A stretch of 64,000 bases of DNA. Source: Microcoleus sp. AS-A8. GTDB taxonomy: Bacteria > Cyanobacteriota > Cyanobacteriia > Cyanobacteriales > Coleofasciculaceae. Where the stretch lies: positions 310,001 to 374,000 of the forward strand of contig JAMPKV010000003.1 in the NCBI GenBank assembly GCA_039962225.1, read 5' to 3'. A program made the position numbers and the translations under genes. The notes beneath the pieces are model-generated. The model did not search any database, was not told the origin of the DNA, and worked only from the letters and a program-made list of their open reading frames with translations. Below are positions 44,751 through 53,287 of this stretch, piece by piece. Positions within the stretch are counted from its first letter, which is position 1, and every line of letters begins with the position of its first letter.

Positions 44751-45641
44751 ATGGCAGTTCGTAAGGACACAATTTGGGAACGCTTCTTATCGCCGATTGT
44801 CCGCAGCTTGATTGATGAAGAAAAGTTACGGCAGTTGTATAACAGTATCAATTGGCAAGCCGAGAGCGATCGCTTGTCTAATCCTCAGGTCATTTACCCT
44901 CACTACTACAGTAGCCAAAACTTCCACGGCATCGAGGGGGGATACCTCAACCGCAGTGCTGCGGTTACCTACGATCCGATTACCCAGTATGTGCTGCCAC
45001 CCAATGAAACTTGGGTACGCCAAGGCTTAATTGATCGCATTGGAGGAACACCGCGACGGATTCTCGACTTAGGCTGCGGTACGGGTTCCACCACCCTGAT
45101 GTTGAAGCAAGCCTTTCCCCAAGCCCAGGTGATGGGATTAGACTTGTCCCCTTATATGTTGGTAATGGCGGAGTACAAAGCCAAAGCAGCAGGGTTAACG
45201 ATCGAGTGGCGTCATGGTAATGCCGAAGAGACGGGATTGCCAGATGCGTCGTTTGACTTAGTGACAGCATCCTTATTGTTCCACGAGACACCACCCACCG
45301 TCGCGAAAACCATTCTGCGAGAAAGCTTCCGCTTGCTGATTCCAGGAGGAGAAGTATTAATTTTGGACGGCAATCAGAAAACCTTGCGTCAAGTAGATTG
45401 GCTCACAGAAGTATTTGAAGAGCCGTATATTAAGGATTATGCGACCGAGAGCGTTGAGGCGGGGATGGGTGCCGCCGGCTTTCAAGCGGTACAAACTCAT
45501 GACCATTGGTGGATGCATCAAGTCACGCATGGCATTAAACCTACCCCAGTGGACAACTCTGCCGCCACCTCCCGACAGGGGTTCACCAGCAGCACACCCC
45601 AAGATTTTGGTTCACAGGGCACTCCTGCCCCAGCGTTTTAG
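44751..45641 (+). CDS. Class I SAM-dependent methyltransferase
   Basis: 296 residues. The SAM site is ILDLGCGTGSTTLMLKQAFPQAQVMGLDLSPYMLVMA (about 102-140), followed by the post-I acidic residue, NAEETGLPDASFDLVTASLLFHE, and the LLIPGGEVLILDG loop. About 80 residues precede the core and are rich in aromatic residues (HYYSSQNFHGIEGGYLNRSAAVTYD), a form found in cyanobacterial small-molecule methyltransferases. Substrate unknown. The HAD gene follows after 8 bp, so the two are probably co-transcribed. Confidence 0.88.
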   Translation: MAVRKDTIWERFLSPIVRSLIDEEKLRQLYNSINWQAESDRLSNPQVIYPHYYSSQNFHGIEGGYLNRSAAVTYDPITQYVLPPNETWVRQGLIDRIGGTPRRILDLGCGTGSTTLMLKQAFPQAQVMGLDLSPYMLVMAEYKAKAAGLTIEWRHGNAEETGLPDASFDLVTASLLFHETPPTVAKTILRESFRLLIPGGEVLILDGNQKTLRQVDWLTEVFEEPYIKDYATESVEAGMGAAGFQAVQTHDHWWMHQVTHGIKPTPVDNSAATSRQGFTSSTPQDFGSQGTPAPAF

Positions 45642-45649
45642 CAGTAGGC

Positions 45650-46378
45650 ATGACATTAAAGGCAGTTCTGTTTGATTTCAACGGCGTCATTATTAATGAT
45701 GAGGCCATTCACCAACAGCTCGTTGAGGAAATTCTCCTACAGGAAAATCTGCGTCCCTCATCCGATGAGTATCGAGAAGTTTGTTTGGGCAGGAGCGATC
45801 GCGTTGGTTTAACCGAGTTACTCAAGCGTCGAGGACGATTTGTTACAGAAAGCTACTTAACCCAACTGATCACCCGTAAAGCCCAAGCCTATCAACATAA
45901 GCTGGAAGTGCTAGAAAAACTGCCGATTTATCCAGGTTTAGAGGATGTAATTTTCCAAATTCGCGCCGCGCAGTTACCCTTGGGGGTGGTGAGTGGGGCG
46001 CTGCGTTGTGAGGTGGAATTGGTACTCAATCGTGCGGGGATCGCTCAAAATTTTGCCGTGATTGTTGGGGGTGAGGACATTAAGGAAAGCAAACCCGAAC
46101 CGGATGGGTATCTTTTAGCCGTTGAGCGACTCAATCAAAACTATCCCACCCTGAAAGCACAAGCTTCAGACTGCCTAGCCATTGAAGATACCCCAGCCGG
46201 CATTGAAGCCGCGAAACGAGCGGGGATGCAAGTGGTTGGCGTGGCGAATACCTATCCGTTTCACATGCTCCAGCGTCAAGCCAACTGGACGGTAGATTAT
46301 CTTCACGATTTAGAATTGGATCGGGTACAGGAGGTTTATGAACGCCGTGAACATCAGCCCGGTGCTAGGACGTGTTAG
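45650..46378 (+). CDS. HAD-superfamily hydrolase, beta-phosphoglucomutase-like
   Basis: 242 residues. Motif I LFDFNGVIINDEAIHQQL has Asn between its Asp residues in place of the common Asp-x-Asp (D-F-N-G). Motif II is PLGVVSGALRCEVELVL, motif III KESKPEPDGYLLAVERL, motif IV CLAIEDTPAGIEAAKRAGM. The cap domain is helical and of the beta-phosphoglucomutase/CbbY type. The Asn at the acid/base position suggests altered activity: it might be a phosphonatase-like or non-mutase enzyme. Linked to the upstream methyltransferase. Confidence 0.82.
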   Translation: MTLKAVLFDFNGVIINDEAIHQQLVEEILLQENLRPSSDEYREVCLGRSDRVGLTELLKRRGRFVTESYLTQLITRKAQAYQHKLEVLEKLPIYPGLEDVIFQIRAAQLPLGVVSGALRCEVELVLNRAGIAQNFAVIVGGEDIKESKPEPDGYLLAVERLNQNYPTLKAQASDCLAIEDTPAGIEAAKRAGMQVVGVANTYPFHMLQRQANWTVDYLHDLELDRVQEVYERREHQPGARTC

Positions 46379-46440
46379 AATAAAAAACGGTGACTCCCCA
46401 CTCAGCGGTGAGGATTCAATCCAAAATCCTCTCTCCTTAG

Positions 46441-46513
46441 GGGGAATTAGCTCAGTTGGTAGAGCGCTGCGATCGCACCGCAGAGGTCACCGGTTCGAGT
46501 CCGGTATTCTCCA
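46441..46513 (+). tRNA. tRNA-Ala (anticodon CGC)
   Basis: 73 nt and a complete cloverleaf: acceptor GGGGAAT/ATTCTCC (one G-T pair), D-arm GCTC-AGTTGGTA-GAGC, anticodon stem CTGCG/CGCAG with loop ATCGCAC, five-base variable loop, T-arm ACCGG-TTCGAGT-CCGGT, discriminator A. Reading positions 34-36 as CGC gives Ala (codon GCG). CCA is not encoded. The anticodon loop contains a full HIP1 octamer, GCGATCGC. Confidence 0.9.
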
Positions 46514-46745
46514 TGTGTAGATATATCAAGATAATTGTCACTTTGTTAAGTGTTTTGTAACTCTTGTATCAACTTATGAGATCTGCTCGCTGTTATCTCT
46601 AAATCGGTTATTGTAAGAAAGAAAAGAGGATTCTAAAGGAATTCTTAATATCTAGCCGTGTTTCAAGGAATAACCTCACGGTGTTGTAAGACCAGTGTTC
46701 CCCTTCCCCTGCCCAGCAAGGGTTTTTACCTAGAAAGGAGATTTT

Positions 46746-46958
46746 ATGACTCCCACAATGCTGCGTCAGCTGTGGTCTTTAATTGAAACGACCCAGGCCA
46801 ATCTTCTACTAAAACTGGATGATGCAACTTTAGTTCAGTGGCTACTGAAGCAATACAATCAAGGACGAGCGCTTAACCACGAAGAGATTCACTTGTTAAG
46901 TGACTACCTCAACAATCGCGTATCTCTCATCCGGGATCTAGCTCAACAACGTTGTTAA
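46746..46958 (+). CDS. Small hypothetical protein
   Basis: 70 residues, entirely helical: MLRQLWSLIETTQANLLLKLDDATLVQWLLKQYNQGRALNHEEIHLLSDYLNNRVSLIRDLA. A strong ribosome site (AAAGGAG, six to eight bases before the ATG) supports it. It looks like the small conserved proteins of cyanobacteria without known role. A further 67-codon frame overlapping its end (46952-47155) has no support. Confidence 0.6.
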   Translation: MTPTMLRQLWSLIETTQANLLLKLDDATLVQWLLKQYNQGRALNHEEIHLLSDYLNNRVSLIRDLAQQRC

Positions 46959-47176
46959 CGATCCGGACAATAGACACACCATCGCTCTTCTACCTACAAG
47001 ATTGCGCTTCGGCATTACGGAATCGCAGGCATAATGCATACTTCAGTTCTATGTCTGTCCTCTGGTGGCTGATGAACTGTTGCGCTTGCAAGTTACCTGA
47101 GGAAGGTTGCTCTATTTACTCGTGCTTTTTGGTGAGAACGAGCTTGAGTTATTGAATGATTCAAAGATAAACGTTC

Positions 47177-47812
47177 CTATTGAGCTGGGGGGAAATTTTG
47201 CGGCGGGATATTCTCATAGGGCAAAGAGGGCGAGGCTGATTTCCCCTGAGATTGGGCGTTGGTGAGCAGATGAGATACTAACGTATAACCAAAATAGGAA
47301 GGAATGGTGAGTGCCATCAGAAATGCGATCGCACCGATCCAGCCTTGTGGTGTAAAGGACGACCCGTAATGGCAACGATAGGGGTCATGAGGAAGCTGTG
47401 ACGAATCGAGAACATTGCGTAAAGCAATCAATCGCTTAAACCGCACTCGTCGATCATCGAGTTTTTCCAGCATAATCCAACCGGAGATAGCCTCTTCTTC
47501 ACACAGCTTTTGCAAAACAGCAGGATTGCGAAATAAGTCGCGACTGGCGCGTACAATTTTAAATTCCCAACCCACTAGATTCGAGTCTGTTGATGCATGG
47601 CTGGAATAAGCCGCAGAGTCAACCTTCCCATTCCGTTGCGGCGTTTCTACCGATCCTAAGTTGTCTTTTGAGTCGAAAAAGGTCAAAATTTCTTCCTCCT
47701 CATGATGTTGCTGTCTGGTAACAATTTGCCTCCAGCGCAGCCATCCACTCACCACCACAGCCTGCCAACCGAGATTGCCAGCTAGCAGGCTCCAAATCGT
47801 CACTTCAAGCAT
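47177..47812 (-). CDS. Membrane protein, hypothetical
   Basis: 211 residues with one hydrophobic helix at each end (TIWSLLAGNLGWQAVVVSGWL; WIGAIAFLMALTIPSYFGYTLV) and a soluble, charged region between them (WEFKIVRASRDLFRNPAVLQKLCEEEAISGWIMLEKLDDRRVRFKR). That middle part is the best conserved-looking piece. I do not recognise a named family. It follows ribD on the same strand, separated by a repeat-rich spacer. Confidence 0.65.
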   Translation of the reverse strand: MLEVTIWSLLAGNLGWQAVVVSGWLRWRQIVTRQQHHEEEEILTFFDSKDNLGSVETPQRNGKVDSAAYSSHASTDSNLVGWEFKIVRASRDLFRNPAVLQKLCEEEAISGWIMLEKLDDRRVRFKRLIALRNVLDSSQLPHDPYRCHYGSSFTPQGWIGAIAFLMALTIPSYFGYTLVSHLLTNAQSQGKSASPSLPYENIPPQNFPPAQ

Positions 47813-47840
47813 TTTTAGGTCGTTCTTCCTCTATTTGGGT

Positions 47841-47935
47841 GGCAGGCTAATTGGTTGCAGGTTAACAGGTTGCAGATTAGGAGAGGTTTAAACATTGCAA
47901 CCTCCCAACCGCACAACCTTCTAAGCTTCAACGTT
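47841..47935. repeat. Heptamer-type short tandem repeat tract
   Basis: Degenerate tandem units such as GGTTGCAGGTTAACAGGTTG are followed by CAACCTCC-CAACCGCA-CAACCTTC and CTTCAACGTTCAACC. They resemble the short tandemly repeated heptamers described from filamentous cyanobacteria. The tract lies between ribD and the membrane-protein gene. Confidence 0.45.
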
Positions 47936-49092
47936 CAACCCTTCAGGGGTAAATACCCCTCAACAACGTAATCTGGCCCCATCTGACGCCAAGTGACGCG
48001 TTCTAGGGTGAGAGCATCAGTCATCGTTGCCAACCCCAAATCCCCAACCGGTGAGGGAGCCACCTTGCCACCGACGATTTTGGGGGCAATGAAGGCCAAG
48101 ACTTTTTGCACTGCGCCATCTGCAATTGCTCTGGCGGCTAAAGTTCCCCCACACTCCCACAACACGCTAGAAAGTTGTCTGTTATACAAGTACTCCATCA
48201 CCTTCGCGGGGGTTAAGGGTGTCAACTCCACCACCTCCACTTTCTTTTTCACCAGCTGATGTTGGAAATCCGGAAGAGCGCCTACTTCGGTCAACACCAA
48301 GGTGGGAGCGTCATTGGTTTGCCAAAGATGGGCGTTTAAGGGCAAGTTGAGGGTGCGACTCATGACCACTCGCAATGGATTATGGCTGTCTGAATGATGG
48401 CTGGTCAGGTAAGGATTATCTAGACGCACCGTATTTCCGCCAACAATCACAGCATCACAAGCAGCTCGCAGTTGATGCACCTGCGCCCGTGCCTCCTGAC
48501 CTGTTACCCAAGTGCTGTGACCACTGATAGTAGCAATTTTGCCATCTAACGTCATAGCATACTTTAAAATTCCCAGAGGACGCTTGTGAAGAATGCGATA
48601 AATAAAAGCTTCATTGAGTTGACGACAAGCTGCTTCTTCGACACCCACCACCACTTCAATTCCCGCTGCCCGTAATCGAGCCACACCGCCCCCTGCAACC
48701 AGTGGATTCGGGTCAACCATACCCACCACAACCTTCGCTACACCCGCTGCCACTAAAGCTTCTGAACAAGGTGGTGTTCGTCCGTAGTGATTACAAGGCT
48801 CCAGATTGACATAAATTGTGGCTCCCCTCGCCTTTTCGCCAGCCGCACGTAGAGCAAAGATTTCGGCATGGGGTTGACCGGCAAACGGATGAAACCCTTC
48901 CCCCACAATCTCCCCATTTTGGACAATCACAGAACCCACGAGGGGATTGGGGGTCGTTCGTCCGAGGGCACGACGGGCTAGTTCGATGCATCGTTGCATT
49001 ATAGCGCGATCAAAGGGCGTTCCTATTTCTGGTGGAGACGCCGCTAACGCCTGTTGAGTATTGGTTTGGGCGTCTGCGGAAGAGTTTTCCAT
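47935..49092 (-). CDS. ribD: Riboflavin biosynthesis deaminase/reductase
   Basis: 385 residues, bifunctional. The N-terminal deaminase (about 28-170) has the zinc site HAEIFALRAAG and EPCNHYGRTPPC, and acts on diaminohydroxyphosphoribosylaminopyrimidine. The C-terminal reductase (about 180-380) has RPLGILKYAMTLDGKIA, WVTGQEARAQVHQLRAACDAVIVGGNTVRLDNP and WECGGTLAARAI, and reduces the ribosyl group with NADPH. Full length and intact. Confidence 0.94.
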   Translation of the reverse strand: MENSSADAQTNTQQALAASPPEIGTPFDRAIMQRCIELARRALGRTTPNPLVGSVIVQNGEIVGEGFHPFAGQPHAEIFALRAAGEKARGATIYVNLEPCNHYGRTPPCSEALVAAGVAKVVVGMVDPNPLVAGGGVARLRAAGIEVVVGVEEAACRQLNEAFIYRILHKRPLGILKYAMTLDGKIATISGHSTWVTGQEARAQVHQLRAACDAVIVGGNTVRLDNPYLTSHHSDSHNPLRVVMSRTLNLPLNAHLWQTNDAPTLVLTEVGALPDFQHQLVKKKVEVVELTPLTPAKVMEYLYNRQLSSVLWECGGTLAARAIADGAVQKVLAFIAPKIVGGKVAPSPVGDLGLATMTDALTLERVTWRQMGPDYVVEGYLPLKG

Positions 49093-49412
49093 GAGCTTGC
49101 TGTTGTTAGGCTTACCCCTGAGTTTAGTTAATCAGCATGTTGCAAGCATATACTTTTGTTGCCGTCGCCCTCACCTGATGCTGGCGACACTGGATCTGAT
49201 CTCGCAACGTTCCGAATTCCGAGGGGACTCACTAATTTAGCAGCCAATTACGAGGATTGTCACAACCGACGATGACGGTTTACCAGATAAAGGCGTTCTA
49301 CAAAGCGGTGAACAAGACTGTTGAGGAACGGCCTAATTCCCTATTGCCGTTGAAATCAGAGGCTAATGAGGCGAAGTAGGATAGAGGTGTCAGCTACCCA
49401 GTTGTATTGCTC
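49093..49412. other. Intergenic region
   Basis: No firm gene. A 35-codon plus-strand frame (49272-49379, MTVYQIKAFYKAVNKTVEERP) has no ribosome site and no family; it might be a fragment. The right end contains the promoter of the Uma2 gene. Confidence 0.35.
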
Positions 49413-49970
49413 ATGGTTAATACAGGAACCCAACTTACTCTAGAAGAATTTCTAGCTCTCCCCGAAGGAGATGTAAACTATGAGTTTGTCGATGGTCAGG
49501 CAGTTCCTAAAGTGTCTCCAAAATATTTCCACTCGACTTTACAGGCAGCTCTATTACTCCTCATACGTACCTGGTGCAAGGGCAAAGGTAGAGTTGGTTC
49601 AGAGTGGGCAATTCTCTTAAAGCGTCAGGGGAAAGATTGGGCACCTGTACCGGATTTGACGTATATCTCCTATGAACGTCTACCCAAAAGCTGGAAGCAT
49701 AATGAAGCTTGTCCTGCCCTTCCCGAACTGGTTATTGAGATTATCTCTCCCGACCAGACGATGAAAGAATTTGAAGATAAGGCTAAGGACTACTTTGCTG
49801 CTGGTGTATCACGAGTTTGGGTTGTAGACCCTGAAGGTATCAGCATTAGGGTCTTCTTTCCAGATGGGTCTAGTCAGGTTTATAGGGATACCACGTCCAT
49901 TGTGGATGCACTACTTCCTGGCTTGGAAGTAACAACAAGGCAGGTTTTTGAAGAGGCGGACTTGTTGTAG
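49413..49970 (+). CDS. Uma2-family (DUF820) putative nuclease
   Basis: 185 residues, the standard length. LTLEEFLALPEGDVNYEFVDGQAVPK at the start, HSTLQAALLLLIRTW, the active-site Asp in WAPVPDLTYI, PALPELVIEIISPDQTMKEFEDKAKDYFAAGVSRVWVVDPEG with the E-x-K-like cluster, and the ending LLPGLEVTTRQVFEEADLL are all family hallmarks. ATG 49413 is preferred over TTG 49407. Function unsettled, as for the longer member at 33111. Confidence 0.9.
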   Translation: MVNTGTQLTLEEFLALPEGDVNYEFVDGQAVPKVSPKYFHSTLQAALLLLIRTWCKGKGRVGSEWAILLKRQGKDWAPVPDLTYISYERLPKSWKHNEACPALPELVIEIISPDQTMKEFEDKAKDYFAAGVSRVWVVDPEGISIRVFFPDGSSQVYRDTTSIVDALLPGLEVTTRQVFEEADLL

Positions 49971-50031
49971 CGATCGCATGTTTATTTAAGTTTTACATAA
50001 TAAATGAAAGTACTGCATTGGGGAACAGCGT

Positions 50032-50397
50032 ATGAGCAACAACTTTGTCGAAAAGCTACCAAAAGAGCAGATCGCTGAGTTCTGCGATCGCTGGAAGATT
50101 ACCGAATTGGCATTGTTTGGCTCGATTTTACGGGATGACTTTCGCCCAGACAGCGATGTGGATGTGCTGGTGACGTTTGCACCCGATGCCTAATGGGGCT
50201 TATTTAAGGTTGCTGAAATGCAACAAGAATTAGAAGGTATTCTGGATAGAGATGTTGATTTTGTCAGCAGACGAGCTATTGAACGTAGCCACAATTGGTT
50301 ACGTCGAAAAGAGATTTTAGGTACGGCAAAGATTTTTTATGTCAAGAGACAACCAGACACTCCTAGACCTTGCGAGGTCAGCACGACTGATAATTGA
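50032..50397 (+). pseudogene. MntA-like nucleotidyltransferase antitoxin, nonsense-interrupted
   Basis: The frame encodes [31 protein letters not shown], the minimal nucleotidyltransferase motif GS-x(10)-D-x-D. A TAA at 50191-50193 follows, then WGLFKVAEMQQELEGILDRDVDFVSRRAIERS in the same frame up to the TGA at 50395. One base change (probably GAA to TAA) breaks the gene. The family is the antitoxin that adenylylates HEPN toxins; the following hepT is truncated. Confidence 0.85.
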
Positions 50398-50464
50398 ATT
50401 TTTTGGGGTGAGGATGAACTCGCACGGGTGCAACCCTCAATTTACTGGTGCGGTCGCATGGTAG
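50339..50464 (+). pseudogene. HepT-like (HEPN, DUF86) toxin remnant
   Basis: MSRDNQTLLDLARSARLIIEF is the typical start of a DUF86 HEPN toxin and overlaps the end of the MntA-like frame as in intact pairs. After about residue 21, near a six-base T-run at 50399-50404, similarity stops and the frame ends at a TAG (50462-50464). The R-x(4-6)-H RNase motif is absent. Confidence 0.65.
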
Positions 50465-50489
50465 CCAATTTCGGAATGAGCGACCGCAC
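50448..50489. repeat. GTGCGGTCGC inverted repeat
   Basis: GTGCGGTCGC (50448-50457) and GCGACCGCAC (50480-50489) form a perfect 10-bp stem around 22 bases. It sits at the break between the HepT remnant and the caspase region and may mark an inserted repeat or the scar of a rearrangement. Confidence 0.5.
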
Positions 50490-50514
50490 TGAGACAGCTC
50501 TAAATATTTGGGGA

Positions 50515-51600
50515 CTAACGCAATTGAATCTTATCTATACAAATGGTGCCTGAACCATACTTACTTAGAAAGGCAATGTAAATCTTCTCGATTTTACTTT
50601 TTTCAATTTTATTCTCGAAATGGCTCAGTGGAATGCTTATCTTTTTCCAATCACTAGATGCGACAGCTGAATAATCTGGGGGTTTTTTATTGCTTATATC
50701 TATCAGACCCACTTCAAATTTTCCGCTTCCAGAAGCACTTTTAATCTCAAAATCCAAGGTAGAGAACTTTGAGATGTCAAAACCATTATCATTATCCCAG
50801 TATACCGTCCATCCCATACTACTATCCCCTGGCTTTTTATCAGGAAATTCCTATTTGAGCTTGAGAACAGGTGAACTAGAGCCGCCACAATCTCTATCAT
50901 TTGATGAAACATACGGGGAGGGGGAGGTAAATGGCTTGTCCTTGGGGTTTGAGCTTGTGTTTGGATATACCCAAGGGTCTTCTTTGCCATTGCCCACTTG
51001 AGGGAATATCTTACACAAATTTTCCGTAGGAGAGCATGGTGGAAATTTGGACTGGAATTGCCAATAGATCCCACCAATGCCGACTACGGCCAGAGTAGTG
51101 ACAATACCTCCTCCGGTTACAAGCAGTGCTTTTTTTCTCTTGTCATTCGGTTTAGGTTGATCTTTTGATGGCGGCTCTTCTGGTTGGGGTGGATTTGGAT
51201 TATCATCCTTAGCAGTTTCAAGGCCCTCAACCAGGTAACGAGTATAAGTTGATAAATCTGACCCCTGCGGTGCCAACGAAGATTGAACGTGTGTTGAAGA
51301 GGTGAGGACAACTTTCCCCTCTCCCCCTAGTTGGTTCTTGATATCCACAGAACCATCATCTTTAGCTAACCAGCCCTTGGCGAATGCCCCACTAAAGCAA
51401 CAATCTAGAATCACCACCTGTCGCCGACAAATACTGTTGCACATGTAATACTGCACAGAGCTGGCTGAAACGGCTGTTGATTTGAGGAGTTCTCCTTGGA
51501 GATTTTTGCGATGGTACAACTGGGAATTTCGGACTGAATTGTTGTGCTGACAAAGGTTTACGATCTCGCAGTGGCGTATGAGTGCATCGCTCCCCCAATT
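50515..51600 (-). pseudogene. Broken caspase with transmembrane and carbohydrate-binding-like domains
   Basis: In one minus-strand frame, open from 51600, the sequence reads: caspase p20 end (GELLKSTAVSASSVQYYM, RRQVVILDCCFSGAFAKG with the catalytic Cys, LGGEGKVVLTSSTHVQSSLAPQGS), a Pro-rich linker, a membrane helix (ALLVTGGGIVTTLAVVGIGGIYW), then SSSPVLKLK, a TAG (50851-50853), and EFPDKKPGDSSMGWTVYWDNDNGFDISKFSTLDFEIKS to the stop at 50515. The last part resembles galactose-binding-like beta-sandwich modules. The caspase N-terminus with the catalytic His is missing and no start codon is seen. One nonsense change separates the C-terminal module. Probably a duplicate effector in decay. Confidence 0.75.
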
Positions 51601-51630
51601 TTAGCTCCTCATCAAGAAGGCGATTGAGTG

Positions 51631-53277
51631 CTACTCCTCACAAGCCTCAACCCGATAAAACAAACCCCCCCCAAAAAATCCCCCCGCCACAAACCCACTC
51701 ACAAACACCCACCCCGGAAGATGACCTTCCGGCGCATCCAGCGAGAACCTCAAATTCCGATAGCCAACCCAGAAGTCATTCACCCGCCAACCAACCCGGT
51801 TGCCAAAATATTTCCAAATATCTACCTTGTCGTCCTGAATCGAATTCTCAATCTCCATCCAAATACGCTTTTGAACACTAAAACCGAAGCGTTCATTACT
51901 ATACTTAACCCATAATTCATCAATAGTATGAAGAGCTTGACAAGGAAACACTTCCATGTCTGATTCTGTTAGCCACCCCTCTTGTTCTCGACCCGAAACT
52001 TTAAGCATCACCACCTCAGTTTCCCGATCAGCCTTTTGCCATTCTCCTGCTGCCAAAAACTCTTGCAATCGCCTATAATCGACTCCCTCTTCTTCTTTTT
52101 CTTCCTCAGAATCTAGTTCACCCGTGAGTTTTCCCAACTGAGCATCAAGTGCCACACGAGCAAGCTGAGTTGGGGATGAATCTGAATCCAAAAAGGCGAA
52201 TGCAGATTCTATTTGTGCAAGAATTCGCATTTCAATGGGTGCGATATCTTCATCTCTAAGGCTCAAAACTTTTTGTAAATCCTGTAACTCACCACGAATG
52301 TAATCACTTAACGGGTATTCATGCTCGATCGCCTCCCGTAGTGCCTGCTCGTATTCGTGTACTTTTTTCTTATACTCTCGATAAGGCTTGAGAACTTCCG
52401 CCTCAATTAGTACCGCCTCCTCCCTAGGCAGTCCCAAACTGCTGCATTTGGCATTTAAGATTCTGCGTCCCACCGGCGAAATCTTGCCGCGATAAACATA
52501 ACGTTCAACTTCTTTGCGATACTTTAGTTTTGGGTCACCAATAGGGACTTGAGCGAGGATAATTTTATACCCTTCCTTAACTGTATAAATTTCGGGTTTC
52601 ATCGCAGGAGAGGCTTTCTGAACTCTGATACTCGCGTACTCATGCAACTCATCCGCCGAAATCACATCATCTTCATCTAAATCCGCTGCACCTGTCTCAA
52701 TCCCCTCAACCAAGAAACGAGTATAAATCGAGAGATCTGATCCTTCCTGGGCGAAAGAATATTGAGTAGAGGTGGAAGACGTGAGGATAACTCGTCCCTC
52801 CCCACCGAGTTGCGTTCTGATATCCACAGAAGCGTCATCCTTCGCTAACAACCCTTCAGCAAACGCGCCACTAAAGCAACAATCGAGAATCACCACCTGT
52901 CGCCGAGCACGGCTATAGCTCATGATTTCCTGCACAAATCTGGCTGCGATCGCCGTAGATCGGATTAATCCTCCTCGCTCATTTTTGCGCGTCGCACGGG
53001 TTGCTAAATACAGAGTCCCACTCTCATCCTTGACACCGTGACCGGAAAAATATAAGAGTAAGAGGTCATCCCGGTTGCGATCGCCAAACAAATTCTCAAT
53101 CGCAATTCCCATCTCCTGCGGTTCCGGATCGATCAGCGGAATTACTTGCTCAAAATCACCCATATCTGGGTGCTGCCAAACCCGCTGCATAGCCGCCACA
53201 TCGCTTACCGCAGCAGGAAGCTGATTGAAACCAGCTCCATATTGGCTGACTCCAATCAACAATGCCACCTTAACCAT
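51631..53277 (-). CDS. Caspase (peptidase C14) - GUN4 fusion protein
   Basis: 548 residues. Residues 1-245 are a caspase/orthocaspase domain with an intact dyad: His80 in YFSGHGVKD and Cys134 in LDCCFSGAF. A helical region follows (about 255-345, GKISPVGRRILNAKCSSLGLPREEAVLIEAEVL; YPLSDYIRGELQDLQKVLSLRDEDIAPIE), which recurs with caspases and kinases in cyanobacteria. After an acidic spacer comes a GUN4 domain (about 398-514: DYRRLQEFLAAGEWQKADRETEVVML, IDELWVKYSNERFGFSVQKRIW, VGWRVNDFW). GUN4 binds porphyrins. The tail is hydrophobic (WVFVSGFVAGGFFGGGLFY) and may contact membranes. The EACC1-like gene ends 10 bp upstream, so the two are an operon. Confidence 0.9.
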   Translation of the reverse strand: MVKVALLIGVSQYGAGFNQLPAAVSDVAAMQRVWQHPDMGDFEQVIPLIDPEPQEMGIAIENLFGDRNRDDLLLLYFSGHGVKDESGTLYLATRATRKNERGGLIRSTAIAARFVQEIMSYSRARRQVVILDCCFSGAFAEGLLAKDDASVDIRTQLGGEGRVILTSSTSTQYSFAQEGSDLSIYTRFLVEGIETGAADLDEDDVISADELHEYASIRVQKASPAMKPEIYTVKEGYKIILAQVPIGDPKLKYRKEVERYVYRGKISPVGRRILNAKCSSLGLPREEAVLIEAEVLKPYREYKKKVHEYEQALREAIEHEYPLSDYIRGELQDLQKVLSLRDEDIAPIEMRILAQIESAFAFLDSDSSPTQLARVALDAQLGKLTGELDSEEEKEEEGVDYRRLQEFLAAGEWQKADRETEVVMLKVSGREQEGWLTESDMEVFPCQALHTIDELWVKYSNERFGFSVQKRIWMEIENSIQDDKVDIWKYFGNRVGWRVNDFWVGYRNLRFSLDAPEGHLPGWVFVSGFVAGGFFGGGLFYRVEACEE

Positions 53278-53287
53278 TGATCATGTC

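Noticed and set aside
46952-47155. 67-codon frame after the small helical protein
   Set aside because: It overlaps the preceding gene, has odd Cys/Trp composition and no ribosome site.
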